DNA from: an uncultured Prevotellaceae bacterium | Lineage (GTDB): Bacteria; Bacteroidota; Bacteroidia; Bacteroidales; Bacteroidaceae | Direction of reading: 5' to 3' | Length of the DNA stretch: 64,000 bases | Assembly: GCA_902768785.1 (NCBI GenBank) | Contig: CACXMM010000013.1 | Location: 1-64,000 of the forward strand | In this document: in pieces, positions 1-8,616 of the stretch | Position numbering within the stretch: the stretch's first letter is position 1 | Layout of the letters: each line of letters starts with the position of its first letter | Notes under the pieces: generated by a model | Told to the model about the DNA's origin: nothing | Seen by the model: only the letters and a program-made list of their open reading frames with translations | Databases searched by the model: none | Position numbers and translations under genes: made by a program

Positions 1-834
1 ACCCTCGCCTTCGTGAATCCTGGTGAACAGGTATTGGTGCCCAATCCCGGCTACCCCACCTACACCTCACTGAGTAAGATTCTGGGGGCAGAGATCGTGA
101 ACTACGACCTGATGGAGGACAATGGTTGGCAGCCCGACTTCGAGGCGTTGGAGAAGATGGACCTGAGTAAGGTGAAACTGATGTGGACGAACTATCCCAA
201 TATGCCGACAGGCGGTGCAGCACGGATGGAGACGTACGAACGACTGGTGGCGTTTGCCCGGAAGCACAATATTGTGGTGGTGAACGATAACCCCTACTCT
301 TTCATCCTCAACGAGAAACCCCTGTCGTTGCTGCAGGTACCGGGTGCCAAGGACTGCTGTATTGAGTTCAACTCCATGAGTAAGAGTCATAACATGCCTG
401 GATGGCGTGTGGGAATGCTGGCTACTAACGCCCAGTTCGTGCAGTGGATCCTGAAGATCAAGAGTAATATCGACAGCGGTACGTTCCGTGGAATCCAGCT
501 GGCAGCAGCAGAGGCTTACCGCAACTCTGAGCAGTGGCATCGTGAGGCGAATATCGATACCTACCGTCGCCGTCGTAAGTATGCCGAGCAGATCATGGAG
601 GTACTGGGATGTAAGTACGATCCGAACCAGGTGGGTATGTTCCTCTGGGGAAAGATCCCTGAGAAATATGCCAATGCGGAGGAACTGACGGAGCGGGTGC
701 TCCACGAAGCCCGCGTATTCATCACCCCCGGCTTCATCTTCGGCAGCAAAGGCGAACGCTATATCCGTATCTCGCTCTGCGCCAAAGAAGAGAAAATAGA
801 ACAAGCATTAGAAAGAGTCAAAAAAGCAATATAA
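1..834 (+). CDS. Class I/II PLP aminotransferase, 5'-truncated by window edge
   Basis: Fold-type I aminotransferase. The reading frame is open back to base 1, so the start lies outside the window. The schiff-base lysine is in SMSKSHNMPGWR (Lys about 124 counting from the GTG at 13), the pyridoxal-binding Asp is in NDNPYS, and YPNMPTG precedes it, as in aspartate/LL-diaminopimelate-type enzymes. The stop is followed after one base by the start of the DAHP synthase-chorismate mutase gene, so they are co-transcribed. In Bacteroidales this position in the aromatic operon is taken by an aminotransferase presumed to act on phenylpyruvate, hydroxyphenylpyruvate or prephenate. That substrate is inferred from context; the sequence itself does not exclude aspartate or diaminopimelate. 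Confidence 0.9.
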   Translation, partial: TLAFVNPGEQVLVPNPGYPTYTSLSKILGAEIVNYDLMEDNGWQPDFEALEKMDLSKVKLMWTNYPNMPTGGAARMETYERLVAFARKHNIVVVNDNPYSFILNEKPLSLLQVPGAKDCCIEFNSMSKSHNMPGWRVGMLATNAQFVQWILKIKSNIDSGTFRGIQLAAAEAYRNSEQWHREANIDTYRRRRKYAEQIMEVLGCKYDPNQVGMFLWGKIPEKYANAEELTERVLHEARVFITPGFIFGSKGERYIRISLCAKEEKIEQALERVKKAI

Positions 835-835
835 G

Positions 836-1900
836 ATGGAATTAGAATTAGCACCATTAAGACTACCGAGTGACAACGAACGTCCGTTCGTCATCTCAGG
901 GCCCTGCTCTGCAGAGACGGAAGAACAAGTGATGACCACAGCACGCCAGCTGGCGATGAAAGGCTGCCATAACTTCCGCGCCGGTGTGTGGAAACCACGC
1001 ACCAAGCCAGGAGGCTTTGAAGGTAACGGAGAGAAAGCACTCCCCTGGATGAAGGCCGTGAAGGAAGAGACCGGTATGCTGGTGGCTACCGAGGTGGCAA
1101 CACCCGAGCATGTGGAGCTGTGTCTGAAATACGGCATTGACATCCTTTGGATCGGTGCCCGCACCAGTGCCAACCCCTTTGCGATGCAAGCCATAGCCGA
1201 TGCCCTGCAGGGTGTTGACATCCCCGTATTCGTGAAGAATCCCATCAACCCCGACTTGGAACTGTGGATCGGTGCACTGGAACGTATCAACCAGGCCGGT
1301 ATCAAACGACTGGGTGCCATTCACCGCGGCTTCTCGTCATACGACAAGAAGATCTACCGTAACATGCCGATGTGGCAGATTCCCATCGAGCTACGCCGTC
1401 GTATTCCCGACTTGCCCATCATCTGCGACCCCAGTCATATCGGTGGACGTCGTGAGCTGATTGCCCCACTCTGTCAGCAGGCCATGGACTTAGGCTTCGA
1501 CGGACTGATCGTGGAAAGCCACTGTGATCCCGATAAGGCATGGAGTGATGCCAAGCAGCAGGTGACACCCGATGTGATCGACTTCATCCTTAGTCTGCTG
1601 ATCATCCGTGACGAGAAGACGACCACAGAGGGAATCACTCAACTGCGCAAGCAGATTGACGAACTCGACAACGACTTGATGGAGCTGTTGTCGAAACGTA
1701 TGAGGGTCTGTCGCGAGATTGGTCAGTACAAGAAGGAACACAACATGACGGTGCTGCAGCCTACGCGCTATAATGAGATCTTGAACAAACGCGGTGCCCA
1801 GGGAACGCTCTGCGGAATGGACAGCGACTTCGTCAAGGTGGTCTTCGAGGCCGTTCATCAGGAGAGTGTGCGCCAGCAGATGGAGATCATCAACAAATAA
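836..1900 (+). CDS. Bifunctional DAHP synthase / chorismate mutase (type II)
   Basis: Cytoplasmic fusion that both feeds and draws from the shikimate pathway. Residues about 1-250 are a KDO8P-synthase-like DAHP synthase (SGPCSAE at 21-27, KPRTKP near 53, metal-binding DPSH and ESHCDP further on), condensing PEP with erythrose-4-phosphate. Residues about 263-354 are an AroQ chorismate mutase helix bundle (QLRKQIDELD, SKRMRVCREIGQYK). The start follows the aminotransferase stop by one base. The fusion suggests feedback control of the first step by ligand bound at the mutase domain, as known for related fusions; no leader peptide or attenuator lies in the window. The length of 354 aa is normal for the fused form. 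Confidence 0.95.
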   Translation: MELELAPLRLPSDNERPFVISGPCSAETEEQVMTTARQLAMKGCHNFRAGVWKPRTKPGGFEGNGEKALPWMKAVKEETGMLVATEVATPEHVELCLKYGIDILWIGARTSANPFAMQAIADALQGVDIPVFVKNPINPDLELWIGALERINQAGIKRLGAIHRGFSSYDKKIYRNMPMWQIPIELRRRIPDLPIICDPSHIGGRRELIAPLCQQAMDLGFDGLIVESHCDPDKAWSDAKQQVTPDVIDFILSLLIIRDEKTTTEGITQLRKQIDELDNDLMELLSKRMRVCREIGQYKKEHNMTVLQPTRYNEILNKRGAQGTLCGMDSDFVKVVFEAVHQESVRQQMEIINK

Positions 1901-1916
1901 TAATTCCTAACTTAAA

Positions 1917-3005
1917 ATGAAACAGATTCTGATTACCGCCGCCTTACTCTGCTGTGCCATAATAGCACAGGCTCAGAGAATTCAAGTAACCGACAAAGAT
2001 GGGATGGGCATTGCATTGGCCAGTGTCACAGATGCCAACGGTGTGCTCATCGGAATCACCGACATGCACGGCGTGCTGCCAGACATCAAGGGAGCGCGCA
2101 CCGTGGCCATCAGCCATGTGGCCTATAAGGCCAAAAGGGTAAACGTTGACAGCCTCACCGACGGGTGCGTCACGATGGACGACAACGACTTTTCCCTCGA
2201 TGAACTCGTCATCAAGCCCAAGCCCCTTATCTACTCCGAACTCTACTATCGTTTCTATGCCTACGTTGACGACTCTCTGCGCACCTTCGTGGCCGGCATC
2301 GTGCCCTACGCATGGGACGTGCATAAGAAGAAAGAGAGCGTGAAGTTTTCCGACTATGCCACCGCTGTATTCAACCTCAAGGACGTTTCTTGGTGGAAAG
2401 TGAGAGCCGAGGACATGGCCAAGGGTGCCATCCGAACGAAACCCGGCGAAGAGTGTCTCACCGACGGCACATGGGAGAAGAGGTATTACATTAACAAGGA
2501 GGCCGACGGCGAGAACTGCTGGAAGATTGTCAATCCACGCGAGACCGTCGGTAAGCTCGTTCATGCCAACGGCCTGAGCACCATTACCATCGATGGGGCC
2601 AAAGCACAGATGTATGCTAACGAACGCAACGGCCAGGACAGGGTGCTCAAGAAACGCCAGGAAGCCAACTACACCTACCAGTATATCGAAGTGTTCCGTC
2701 TCAACGATGAAGGACAGGTGGGCAGAGAGGACTATATCATGTCGCTTAACCACTGGGAGCACGACGGCAGCAAAGGCCACGAGACCTACATCGTGGAGGC
2801 CTGGGTAACCGACCGTGGCTACATGACCGACGAGGAGTTCAAGCAGAAACGTAAGGACATCAATGCCCTGAGCAGCACACAGAACATGTGGCACATGCCG
2901 CTCAACGAGCTGGAGACATACGAGCGTCAGCACAACATCCCCGCCATCAGCGACGAGGCACGCAAAGCCATTGCCCTGATAACGAGAGACCGATGGACGA
3001 AATGA
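1917..3005 (+). CDS. Secreted protein with carboxypeptidase-regulatory-like domain
   Basis: 362 aa. A signal peptide of about 19 residues ends in AQAQ, so the product is exported. Residues about 20-100 look like the beta-sandwich carboxypeptidase-D regulatory-like domain found on many Bacteroidetes outer-membrane and surface proteins (DKDGMGIALASVTDANG, then ISHVAYK). The remaining 260 residues are rich in charged and aromatic residues and match no family I can name. The gene starts 16 bases after the chorismate mutase stop and is followed by tyrA after 76 bases, so it sits inside an amino-acid biosynthesis operon with which it has no evident connection. The function is unknown. Confidence 0.75.
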   Translation: MKQILITAALLCCAIIAQAQRIQVTDKDGMGIALASVTDANGVLIGITDMHGVLPDIKGARTVAISHVAYKAKRVNVDSLTDGCVTMDDNDFSLDELVIKPKPLIYSELYYRFYAYVDDSLRTFVAGIVPYAWDVHKKKESVKFSDYATAVFNLKDVSWWKVRAEDMAKGAIRTKPGEECLTDGTWEKRYYINKEADGENCWKIVNPRETVGKLVHANGLSTITIDGAKAQMYANERNGQDRVLKKRQEANYTYQYIEVFRLNDEGQVGREDYIMSLNHWEHDGSKGHETYIVEAWVTDRGYMTDEEFKQKRKDINALSSTQNMWHMPLNELETYERQHNIPAISDEARKAIALITRDRWTK

Positions 3006-3081
3006 CGTGTCGTACCCCCGCCTTTCGTTCCCGTACCCCCGATAATCATATATGCAAAATCTGTAAATAGAAATTGTAATC

Positions 3082-3879
3082 ATGAAAATATTAGTACTTG
3101 GAGCAGGTAAGATGGGAAGCTTCTTCCTCGACCTGCTGAGTTTCGACCATGAGGTGGCAGTCTATGAAAGAGATCCAAAACGCATGCGGTTCACTTATAA
3201 CTGTCAGCGGTTCACACAACTGGAGGAGATCAAGGCATTCCAGCCCGAGCTCACCATCAATGCCGTGACCCTAAAATATACCATTCCCGTATTTGAACAG
3301 GTGATCCCTTACCTGCCTAAGGAGTGCATCATCAGCGACATCGCCAGTGTGAAGACCGACTTAAAGGAGTATTACGAGAGCACAGGGATGCGCTATGTCT
3401 CCACACACCCGATGTTCGGACCGACATTTGCCAACCTCCAGCAGCTGAGCGAGGAAAATGCCATCATCATCAGTGAAGGTGACTATATGGGACGGATCTT
3501 CTTCAAGGACCTGTATCAGAAGTTAGGACTGAACATCTACGAATACACCTTTGAGGAGCACGACAAGACTGTGGCTTACTCCTTGTCTATACCGTTCGTC
3601 TCCACCTTTGTCTTCGCCGCCGTCATGAAACATCAGGATGCACCAGGCACCACCTTCAAACGACACATGCGGATAGCCAAGGGGGTGCTCAACGAGGATG
3701 ACTACCTCTTACAGGAAATCCTCTTCAACCCCTACACCAGCGGTCAGGTATCCCAAATCCGCACAGAGCTGAAGGAGTTATTAGAGATCATCGACAACAA
3801 AGATGCCGACGGCATGAAAGCCTATCTCACTAAAATACGTAATAATGTGAAGCGCGATATTCTCATAGAAAAACAATGA
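3082..3879 (+). CDS. tyrA: Prephenate dehydrogenase
   Basis: 265 aa, NAD(P)-dependent oxidative decarboxylation of prephenate to hydroxyphenylpyruvate for tyrosine synthesis. The Rossmann motif GAGKMG is at residues 7-12, followed by the helical dehydrogenase domain; STHPMFGP carries the conserved substrate-binding His of the family. There is no ACT domain, so regulation may rest on the upstream fused enzyme. The last codons overlap the next gene by four bases (ATGA), implying translational coupling. It completes the chorismate-to-tyrosine route begun by the two upstream enzymes. Confidence 0.9.
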   Translation: MKILVLGAGKMGSFFLDLLSFDHEVAVYERDPKRMRFTYNCQRFTQLEEIKAFQPELTINAVTLKYTIPVFEQVIPYLPKECIISDIASVKTDLKEYYESTGMRYVSTHPMFGPTFANLQQLSEENAIIISEGDYMGRIFFKDLYQKLGLNIYEYTFEEHDKTVAYSLSIPFVSTFVFAAVMKHQDAPGTTFKRHMRIAKGVLNEDDYLLQEILFNPYTSGQVSQIRTELKELLEIIDNKDADGMKAYLTKIRNNVKRDILIEKQ

Positions 3880-4835
3880 TGCACCTGACCTATCTAATAC
3901 TTGGAATATTCACACTGGTAGAACTGAACACGGAGAACCTGTTCGACGCGCAGAAAGACAGTGTGAAAGACGACACGGAATATACGGCAGAAAGTCTGAA
4001 GCGATGGACACGCACCCGTTACTGGAACAAACTGAACCACATAGCTCAAGAGATTATCTCATGTGGGGAGGACAGTAACGGGTGGGCACTGCCGGATCTC
4101 GTTGCGCTCTGCGAGGTGGAGAATGACACCGTTCTCACCGACCTCACCCGCCGTTCACTACTTCGCAAAGCAGGTTATGAATACGTGATGACCAACAGTC
4201 CTGATGTCCGAGGCATCGATGTGGCACTGCTGTATAGTCCTTTCACCTTCAGATACCTCCATCACCACTCCATCCGTATTCCACCGCTCCACGACATGCG
4301 TCCCACACGGGATGTTCTCTATGTCAGCGGTCAACTCATCAATGGCGACACCCTACATGTCTTTGTCGTACATGCTCCAAGTCGATTCGGTGGAGAACGG
4401 TCAACAAGACCTAATAGAATCTTAGTGGCAGAACGATTGAAACAAGCCATCGACTCCCTTCACAACTTGTCACCGGATGCAAGCATCCTCATAGCCGGTG
4501 ACTTCAACGACGATGCGAACAGTCCTGCCCTCCAGCAGCTCTATGATCATGGTCTGTCGAACCTCACCCATTCTGCCTTGGGAAGTCATGGGGCCAAAGG
4601 GACATATAAGTATCAGGGACAATGGGAAAGCATCGACCATATCCTTGTCAGTGGGAAGATACAACACACCTTCCTCGACAGTCGTATTCACGATGCCTCA
4701 TTCTTATTGGAAGATGATGAAACCTACGGAGGAAAGATGCCGAAAAGGAACTACCGGGGGTATGAATATCGCCATGGCTACAGTGACCATCTACCCTTGG
4801 TCGTGCGTTTCTCCTTAAGCGGTGATATCCCTTAG
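3876..4835 (+). CDS. Endonuclease/exonuclease/phosphatase family protein
   Basis: 319 aa. The metal-dependent EEP fold is shown by NTENLF near the N-terminus, a GDFNDD motif about two thirds along and the terminal SDHLPLV. The family includes DNases, phosphodiesterases and lipid phosphatases, and the substrate cannot be told from sequence. The hydrophobic first dozen residues may be a short signal or the first core strand. It overlaps tyrA by four bases and its 3' end overlaps the convergent epimerase gene by 21 bases, so no terminator fits between them. ATG codons at 3876 and 3879 are both possible starts. Confidence 0.85.
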   Translation: MMHLTYLILGIFTLVELNTENLFDAQKDSVKDDTEYTAESLKRWTRTRYWNKLNHIAQEIISCGEDSNGWALPDLVALCEVENDTVLTDLTRRSLLRKAGYEYVMTNSPDVRGIDVALLYSPFTFRYLHHHSIRIPPLHDMRPTRDVLYVSGQLINGDTLHVFVVHAPSRFGGERSTRPNRILVAERLKQAIDSLHNLSPDASILIAGDFNDDANSPALQQLYDHGLSNLTHSALGSHGAKGTYKYQGQWESIDHILVSGKIQHTFLDSRIHDASFLLEDDETYGGKMPKRNYRGYEYRHGYSDHLPLVVRFSLSGDIP

Positions 4836-5906
4836 AATCTGTACGATACGCTCTGCTGTACGACCATCCCACCGGTCTGGCACACTGCATTTCTTCCAGT
4901 TACCGCACACCATGTCATGCAAGGCGGCAGTCAACTGATCGGCATCCTCACCCACCAGAACGTTCGTCCCCTGTTTCACCGTCTCGATATGCTCAGTGTA
5001 GCTATTCAGGGTGATACAGGGAACCCCGTTGAACGTAGCTTCCTCTGCCACATTGCCGCTATCGGTGATAATACCCATGGCATGAGAGGTTAGATAACCA
5101 AACTCCAGATAAGGTAATGGAGGAAGGAGGAAGAAGGAAGGAGGAAGGTGGAAGGAGGAAACGACATCCTTGGCCAATCCTCTAAGCGGAGCGACAACAG
5201 GTATTCTTTCCAGCTTCTCCCCATTTACTTCTGCTATTGCCTGAATCATCTTCTTCAGGTTCTCCTGATCTTCCAGCAACGCCTTGCGGTTCAAGGTGAA
5301 GACGATGTATTTGCCTTCTTCTAACTTCAACTCGTCCATGATGCCCGGACGCTGCCAACGGTCATGGTTGAAGCGTAGGTTGTCTATGAGAATATTCCCA
5401 ACCATATAAACCCTGCTTTGCTCTGCCCCCTCACGGTTGGTAATGCTATTGTTGCTGATACCTGCCGTGAAAAGCAGGTCTGACAGACCGTCGATGACCA
5501 GTCGATTCACCTCTTTCGGCATCTTGATATCAAAGCTACGGGTACCAGCCACCAGGTGTGCCAAGCAGATTCCTCGTTTCTTAGTGACAATAGCGGCAGC
5601 CATGGTAGATGCCAGATCATCCACTACGACAACCACATCGGCAGGATGTTCAGCGATGTAACGGTCAAAAGCACTCATCACCTGACCGGTAATCTCACTA
5701 AGACTATCACTATCCACCCCCAAAAAAACATCCGGGTGTGGAATCTGCAGGTCGTCAAACAGGGTACCCTCAAGGGTGGGATCATCGGAACGTCCCGCGA
5801 AGACCAGTTGCTCACTGATTCCCTCCGTACGCTGGATGGCACGGATGAGGGGTGCTACCTTGATAAAGTTTGGGCGTGCACCAGCTACAATACATACTTT
5901 CATCAT
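4815..5906 (-). CDS. wecB: UDP-N-acetylglucosamine 2-epimerase (WecB type)
   Basis: 363 aa GT-B fold enzyme that would make UDP-ManNAc for surface polysaccharide. Evidence: N-terminal VAGARPNFIKVAPLI, a central AHLVAGTRSFD then PKEVNRLVIDGLSD (canonical form HVEAGLRS, PEExNR, D..SD), and TDSGNVAEEATF near the C-terminus. The central His-Glu-Ala-Gly motif is altered to HLVAG, so catalytic identity is somewhat less certain. A low-complexity block rich in Leu, Pro, Phe and Ser, encoded by a polypurine tract at 5119-5161, replaces the usual loop before the sugar-nucleotide-binding segment. The gene is alone on its strand, with its own -7 element at 5992-5999. Confidence 0.85.
   Translation of the reverse strand: MMKVCIVAGARPNFIKVAPLIRAIQRTEGISEQLVFAGRSDDPTLEGTLFDDLQIPHPDVFLGVDSDSLSEITGQVMSAFDRYIAEHPADVVVVVDDLASTMAAAIVTKKRGICLAHLVAGTRSFDIKMPKEVNRLVIDGLSDLLFTAGISNNSITNREGAEQSRVYMVGNILIDNLRFNHDRWQRPGIMDELKLEEGKYIVFTLNRKALLEDQENLKKMIQAIAEVNGEKLERIPVVAPLRGLAKDVVSSFHLPPSFFLLPPLPYLEFGYLTSHAMGIITDSGNVAEEATFNGVPCITLNSYTEHIETVKQGTNVLVGEDADQLTAALHDMVCGNWKKCSVPDRWDGRTAERIVQILRDITA
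5119..5161. repeat. Polypurine GGAGGAAGG-like tract inside wecB
   Basis: About 43 nt that are almost pure purine on the plus strand, built of degenerate GGAGGAA/GGAAGG words. They read in frame in wecB as a low-complexity Ser/Phe/Leu/Pro segment. It looks like an in-frame insertion or expansion, not ancestral coding sequence. Confidence 0.7.
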
Positions 5907-5991
5907 ACCGTTTCAATCAAAAGTCATTTAATGATGATGCTGACGACCTCAAGAGAATAGGCTCATTGGATCACAAACAGCATATTTTCTG

Positions 5992-5999
5992 CAAAGATA
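5992..5999 (-). promoter_or_regulatory. Bacteroidetes -7 element for wecB
   Basis: Minus-strand TATCTTTG fits TAnnTTTG and lies 86 bases upstream of the wecB start. I see no convincing -33 TTTG at the ideal distance. Confidence 0.55.
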
Positions 6000-6064
6000 A
6001 TAGAAAAAAACGACAACGGGAAGATTTATTTTGTTTATATCGCGAATAATTGAAATAAAAATTG

Positions 6065-6072
6065 TATATTTG
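6065..6072 (+). promoter_or_regulatory. -7 element that fixes the VanZ-like gene start
   Basis: TATATTTG, matching TAnnTTTG, 18 bases before the ATG at 6091. A transcript starting near 6079 cannot include the in-frame codon at 6031, so the later ATG is preferred. Confidence 0.6.
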
Positions 6073-6090
6073 TACCCAGAGAACAGGAAA

Positions 6091-6522
6091 ATGGCACCAA
6101 GACTTAAACAAATCCTCAGTGTGGTCTTACTTTTGACGGGAGGACTGATTTATCTGTTGTTCCGTCCCACCACTCTACTGCTCTTTCGTGTAGCAGCATG
6201 GATTGGTCTTACACCTGTCATCGAAGGAGCAAGAGAAACGGTCACCAACAGGCATCCGGATGAATTCCTGATATATTGTCTGCCCAACGGACTATGGGCA
6301 ATGGCTTATATCCTGGTTATAGACAGCCTTCTCCAAGTGCATTCAACAGGCACCCGTCTTCTTGTCGGCGCCGTCATCCCCCTGCTGGGAGCCTTTTCGG
6401 AACTGTTGCAATCCATCGGACTGCTGCGAGGAACGTTCGACTGGCTCGATCTGGCATGCTACATGGTGCCCTACTTCCTTTACATCTGGATACTCACTCA
6501 AAATAAACAAATATGGATCTAA
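6091..6522 (+). CDS. VanZ-like membrane protein
   Basis: 143 aa with four predicted membrane segments (about 9-27, 66-84, 93-112, 121-138). The stretch FSELLQSIGLLRGTFDWLDL resembles the EFxQ..xPGRxFDxxD motif of VanZ/teicoplanin-resistance-like proteins, whose biochemical role is poorly known and linked to the cell envelope. The start was chosen at 6091 because the only clear promoter lies at 6065-6072; an in-frame start at 6031 would sit upstream of it. The gene overlaps the following AAA+ gene by ten bases, so the two are one operon. Confidence 0.65.
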   Translation: MAPRLKQILSVVLLLTGGLIYLLFRPTTLLLFRVAAWIGLTPVIEGARETVTNRHPDEFLIYCLPNGLWAMAYILVIDSLLQVHSTGTRLLVGAVIPLLGAFSELLQSIGLLRGTFDWLDLACYMVPYFLYIWILTQNKQIWI

Positions 6523-7592
6523 AAGAGAAATTTACAGGCAAACAACTGACGATCATTATCGTAGCTATCTGTGCAGTGTTTATCTTTTTAGGCATACTCA
6601 CCATGGTCGCTGGCTCTGATGATGAAAGCAGTTCCGATAACAATCGGGTGGTCGCTGTGGACGAAGAGGATGACGGCAGTGACGTTAGTGGACGGAAATA
6701 CATATTCAAGAACCGGAAGGACCGTTCTGAAGGAAGCGAGGAAGAAGACAGTATGGTTGTGAACAAGCCCATGGAAGGAGATCCCTATAAGGAACTTGAT
6801 GAACTAATCGGACTGGAGTCTGTCAAAGCGGAGGTTCGTTCCCTGGCAAACTTCGTCAAAGTGCAGAAGATGCGTGAGCAGAAAGGACTGAAGAGTCCGA
6901 AACTCAGCTACCATCTGGTGTTCACTGGCAGTCCGGGCACCGGCAAGACCACCGTAGCCCGTATTGTAGCCCGTATCTATAAGGATTTGGGAATCCTGAA
7001 GAAAGGTCATCTTGTTGAAACCGACCGCTCCGGACTGATAGGAAAATATGTCGGTCAGACTGCTCCTCGGGTCAATGCCGTCTGCGACTCAGCACTGAAT
7101 GGTGTGTTGTTTATAGACGAGGCTTACGCCCTCACCCAGAGTGAGAGTTCCCAAGACTATGGTGCAGAAGCCGTGGCCACCCTGCTCAAACGAATGGAAG
7201 ATGACCGAGACAAGTTAGTGGTTATTGTGGCAGGCTACACCAATGAAATGAAGAAATTCATTGATACCAACCCTGGTCTGCAGTCACGATTCAACCGCTA
7301 CATCAACTTCCCCGACTACAACGAAACGGAACTCTACAATATCTTCCGCCTGTATCTTCGTAAGAACGAATACACCATTACAAAAGAGGCTGCCGAGTTG
7401 TTACAGAAAGAGCTGGCGTATGTGGTTCAGAACAAAGACCGCAATTTCGGCAATGCCCGTTATGTGCGCAATCTCTTTGAGAAATCCATCCAGTGTCAGG
7501 CCAACCGTCTTTCCAAGACAAAAAATGTCAGTGACGAGGAGCTGGTTGAGCTCACACGTGCTGACATTCAAGCCGCTTTCAAGGAAATGTAA
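6513..7592 (+). CDS. Membrane-anchored AAA+ ATPase of the CbbX/SpoVK type
   Basis: 359 aa. Residues about 10-32 are a single membrane helix, followed by an acidic linker (about 36-90) and a cytoplasmic AAA+ module: Walker A GSPGTGKT at 139-146, Walker B VLFIDEA near 198-204, and SRFNRYINF carrying the arginine-finger region. The domain resembles the CbbX/SpoVK group, which remodels protein complexes. An N-terminal membrane helix is not typical of CbbX itself. It overlaps the VanZ-like gene by ten bases. Its client protein is unknown; the operon suggests a membrane or envelope target. Confidence 0.85.
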   Translation: MDLKEKFTGKQLTIIIVAICAVFIFLGILTMVAGSDDESSSDNNRVVAVDEEDDGSDVSGRKYIFKNRKDRSEGSEEEDSMVVNKPMEGDPYKELDELIGLESVKAEVRSLANFVKVQKMREQKGLKSPKLSYHLVFTGSPGTGKTTVARIVARIYKDLGILKKGHLVETDRSGLIGKYVGQTAPRVNAVCDSALNGVLFIDEAYALTQSESSQDYGAEAVATLLKRMEDDRDKLVVIVAGYTNEMKKFIDTNPGLQSRFNRYINFPDYNETELYNIFRLYLRKNEYTITKEAAELLQKELAYVVQNKDRNFGNARYVRNLFEKSIQCQANRLSKTKNVSDEELVELTRADIQAAFKEM

Positions 7593-7604
7593 TATATGTA
7601 AGAG

Positions 7605-7637
7605 TTGTTCAAGGGATCATTACTCTCCCTTGAACAG
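7605..7637. terminator. Hairpin between convergent genes
   Basis: GTTCAAGGG (7607-7615) pairs perfectly with CCCTTGAAC (7627-7635). It sits at the tail-to-tail junction and uses the last codons of the SPFH gene. There is no long U tract on either side, so termination is only probable. Confidence 0.4.
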
Positions 7638-8576
7638 TTCTTTGATACCACCGATGGAGCCCATCACATTAGTGGCCTCGTATGGCAGATAGACCGTCTT
7701 GGCCTTGTCACCCTTGGCCAGTTCTTCCATCATCTGAATATACTTTTGTGCTAACAGATAGTTGGCAGGGTTCGTGCTCTTGCCCACAGCCTCTGTGATC
7801 TTCTCAATGGCGACTGCTTCGGCCTCGGCCTTGCGGATACGTGCCTGAGCCTCACCCTCAGCATGAAGGATAGCCTGCTGCTTGGCAGCCTCAGCACGGT
7901 TGATCATGGCTGTCTTCTCACCTTCAGAAGCAAGGATCTCAGCAGCCTTCTCACCTTCAGAGGTAAGGATCTGTGCACGTTTGTTACGCTCTGCCTGCAT
8001 CTGCTTCTCCATGGCGTTAAGTACGGTAGAAGGTGGAATAATATCTTGGAGCTCAACGCGGTTCACTTTGACGCCCCATTTGTCAGTAGCATCATCCAGC
8101 ACGGCACGCAGCTTGGTATTGATGGTGTCACGTGAAGTCAGTGTCTCATCCAGTTCCATCTCACCAATGATGTTACGCAACGTTGTCTGTGTAAGCTTCT
8201 CGATGGCGTTCGGCAGATTAGAAATCTCATACACCGCCTTGAAAGGATCCACAATCTGGAAATACAACAAAGCGTTGATCTCCATCTGGATATTATCCTT
8301 CGTGATCACATTCTGCGATGGGAAGTCATACACCTGTTCACGCAGATCAATACTGTTAGAGTAAGAATAGCGGCCACGATTCAGCACGACGATCTCCTTG
8401 GCACGGTCGATGAACGGGATAATGATGTTAATACCCGGGTTCAGTGTAGCGAAATACTTACCCAGACGCTCAATAATCTTTGTTTCCGACTGGGGAATGA
8501 TCACCAATGCTTTCTTGGCGATGATAACCACCAAGATGACGATGGCTATCAACACATAAGTCATAAAGTCTACCAT
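7620..8576 (-). CDS. SPFH/band 7 (stomatin/QmcA-like) membrane protein
   Basis: 318 aa. An N-terminal membrane helix (about 5-25) is followed by an SPFH domain (IIPQSETKIIERLGKY, DIIPPSTVLNAMEKQMQAERNKRA) and an Ala/Glu-rich coiled coil with EGEK/AEGEAQA repeats. Such proteins form membrane scaffolds and modulate proteases or membrane order. Downstream of the next-door NfeD gene on the same strand, it reproduces the widespread SPFH-NfeD pairing, in which the two products work together. The start could be M1 or M5 of the frame. Confidence 0.9.
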   Translation of the reverse strand: MVDFMTYVLIAIVILVVIIAKKALVIIPQSETKIIERLGKYFATLNPGINIIIPFIDRAKEIVVLNRGRYSYSNSIDLREQVYDFPSQNVITKDNIQMEINALLYFQIVDPFKAVYEISNLPNAIEKLTQTTLRNIIGEMELDETLTSRDTINTKLRAVLDDATDKWGVKVNRVELQDIIPPSTVLNAMEKQMQAERNKRAQILTSEGEKAAEILASEGEKTAMINRAEAAKQQAILHAEGEAQARIRKAEAEAVAIEKITEAVGKSTNPANYLLAQKYIQMMEELAKGDKAKTVYLPYEATNVMGSIGGIKELFKGE

Positions 8577-8616
8577 AATTATAAAGTATTTAAAAAGTTA
8601 ATGATTTCTTTGTTGA

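Noticed and set aside
1944-3083. 379-codon minus-strand frame opposite the carboxypeptidase-regulatory-like gene
   Set aside because: Composition is that of an antisense shadow (Val, His, Gly rich, no domain), and the plus frame has a clear signal peptide and operon spacing.
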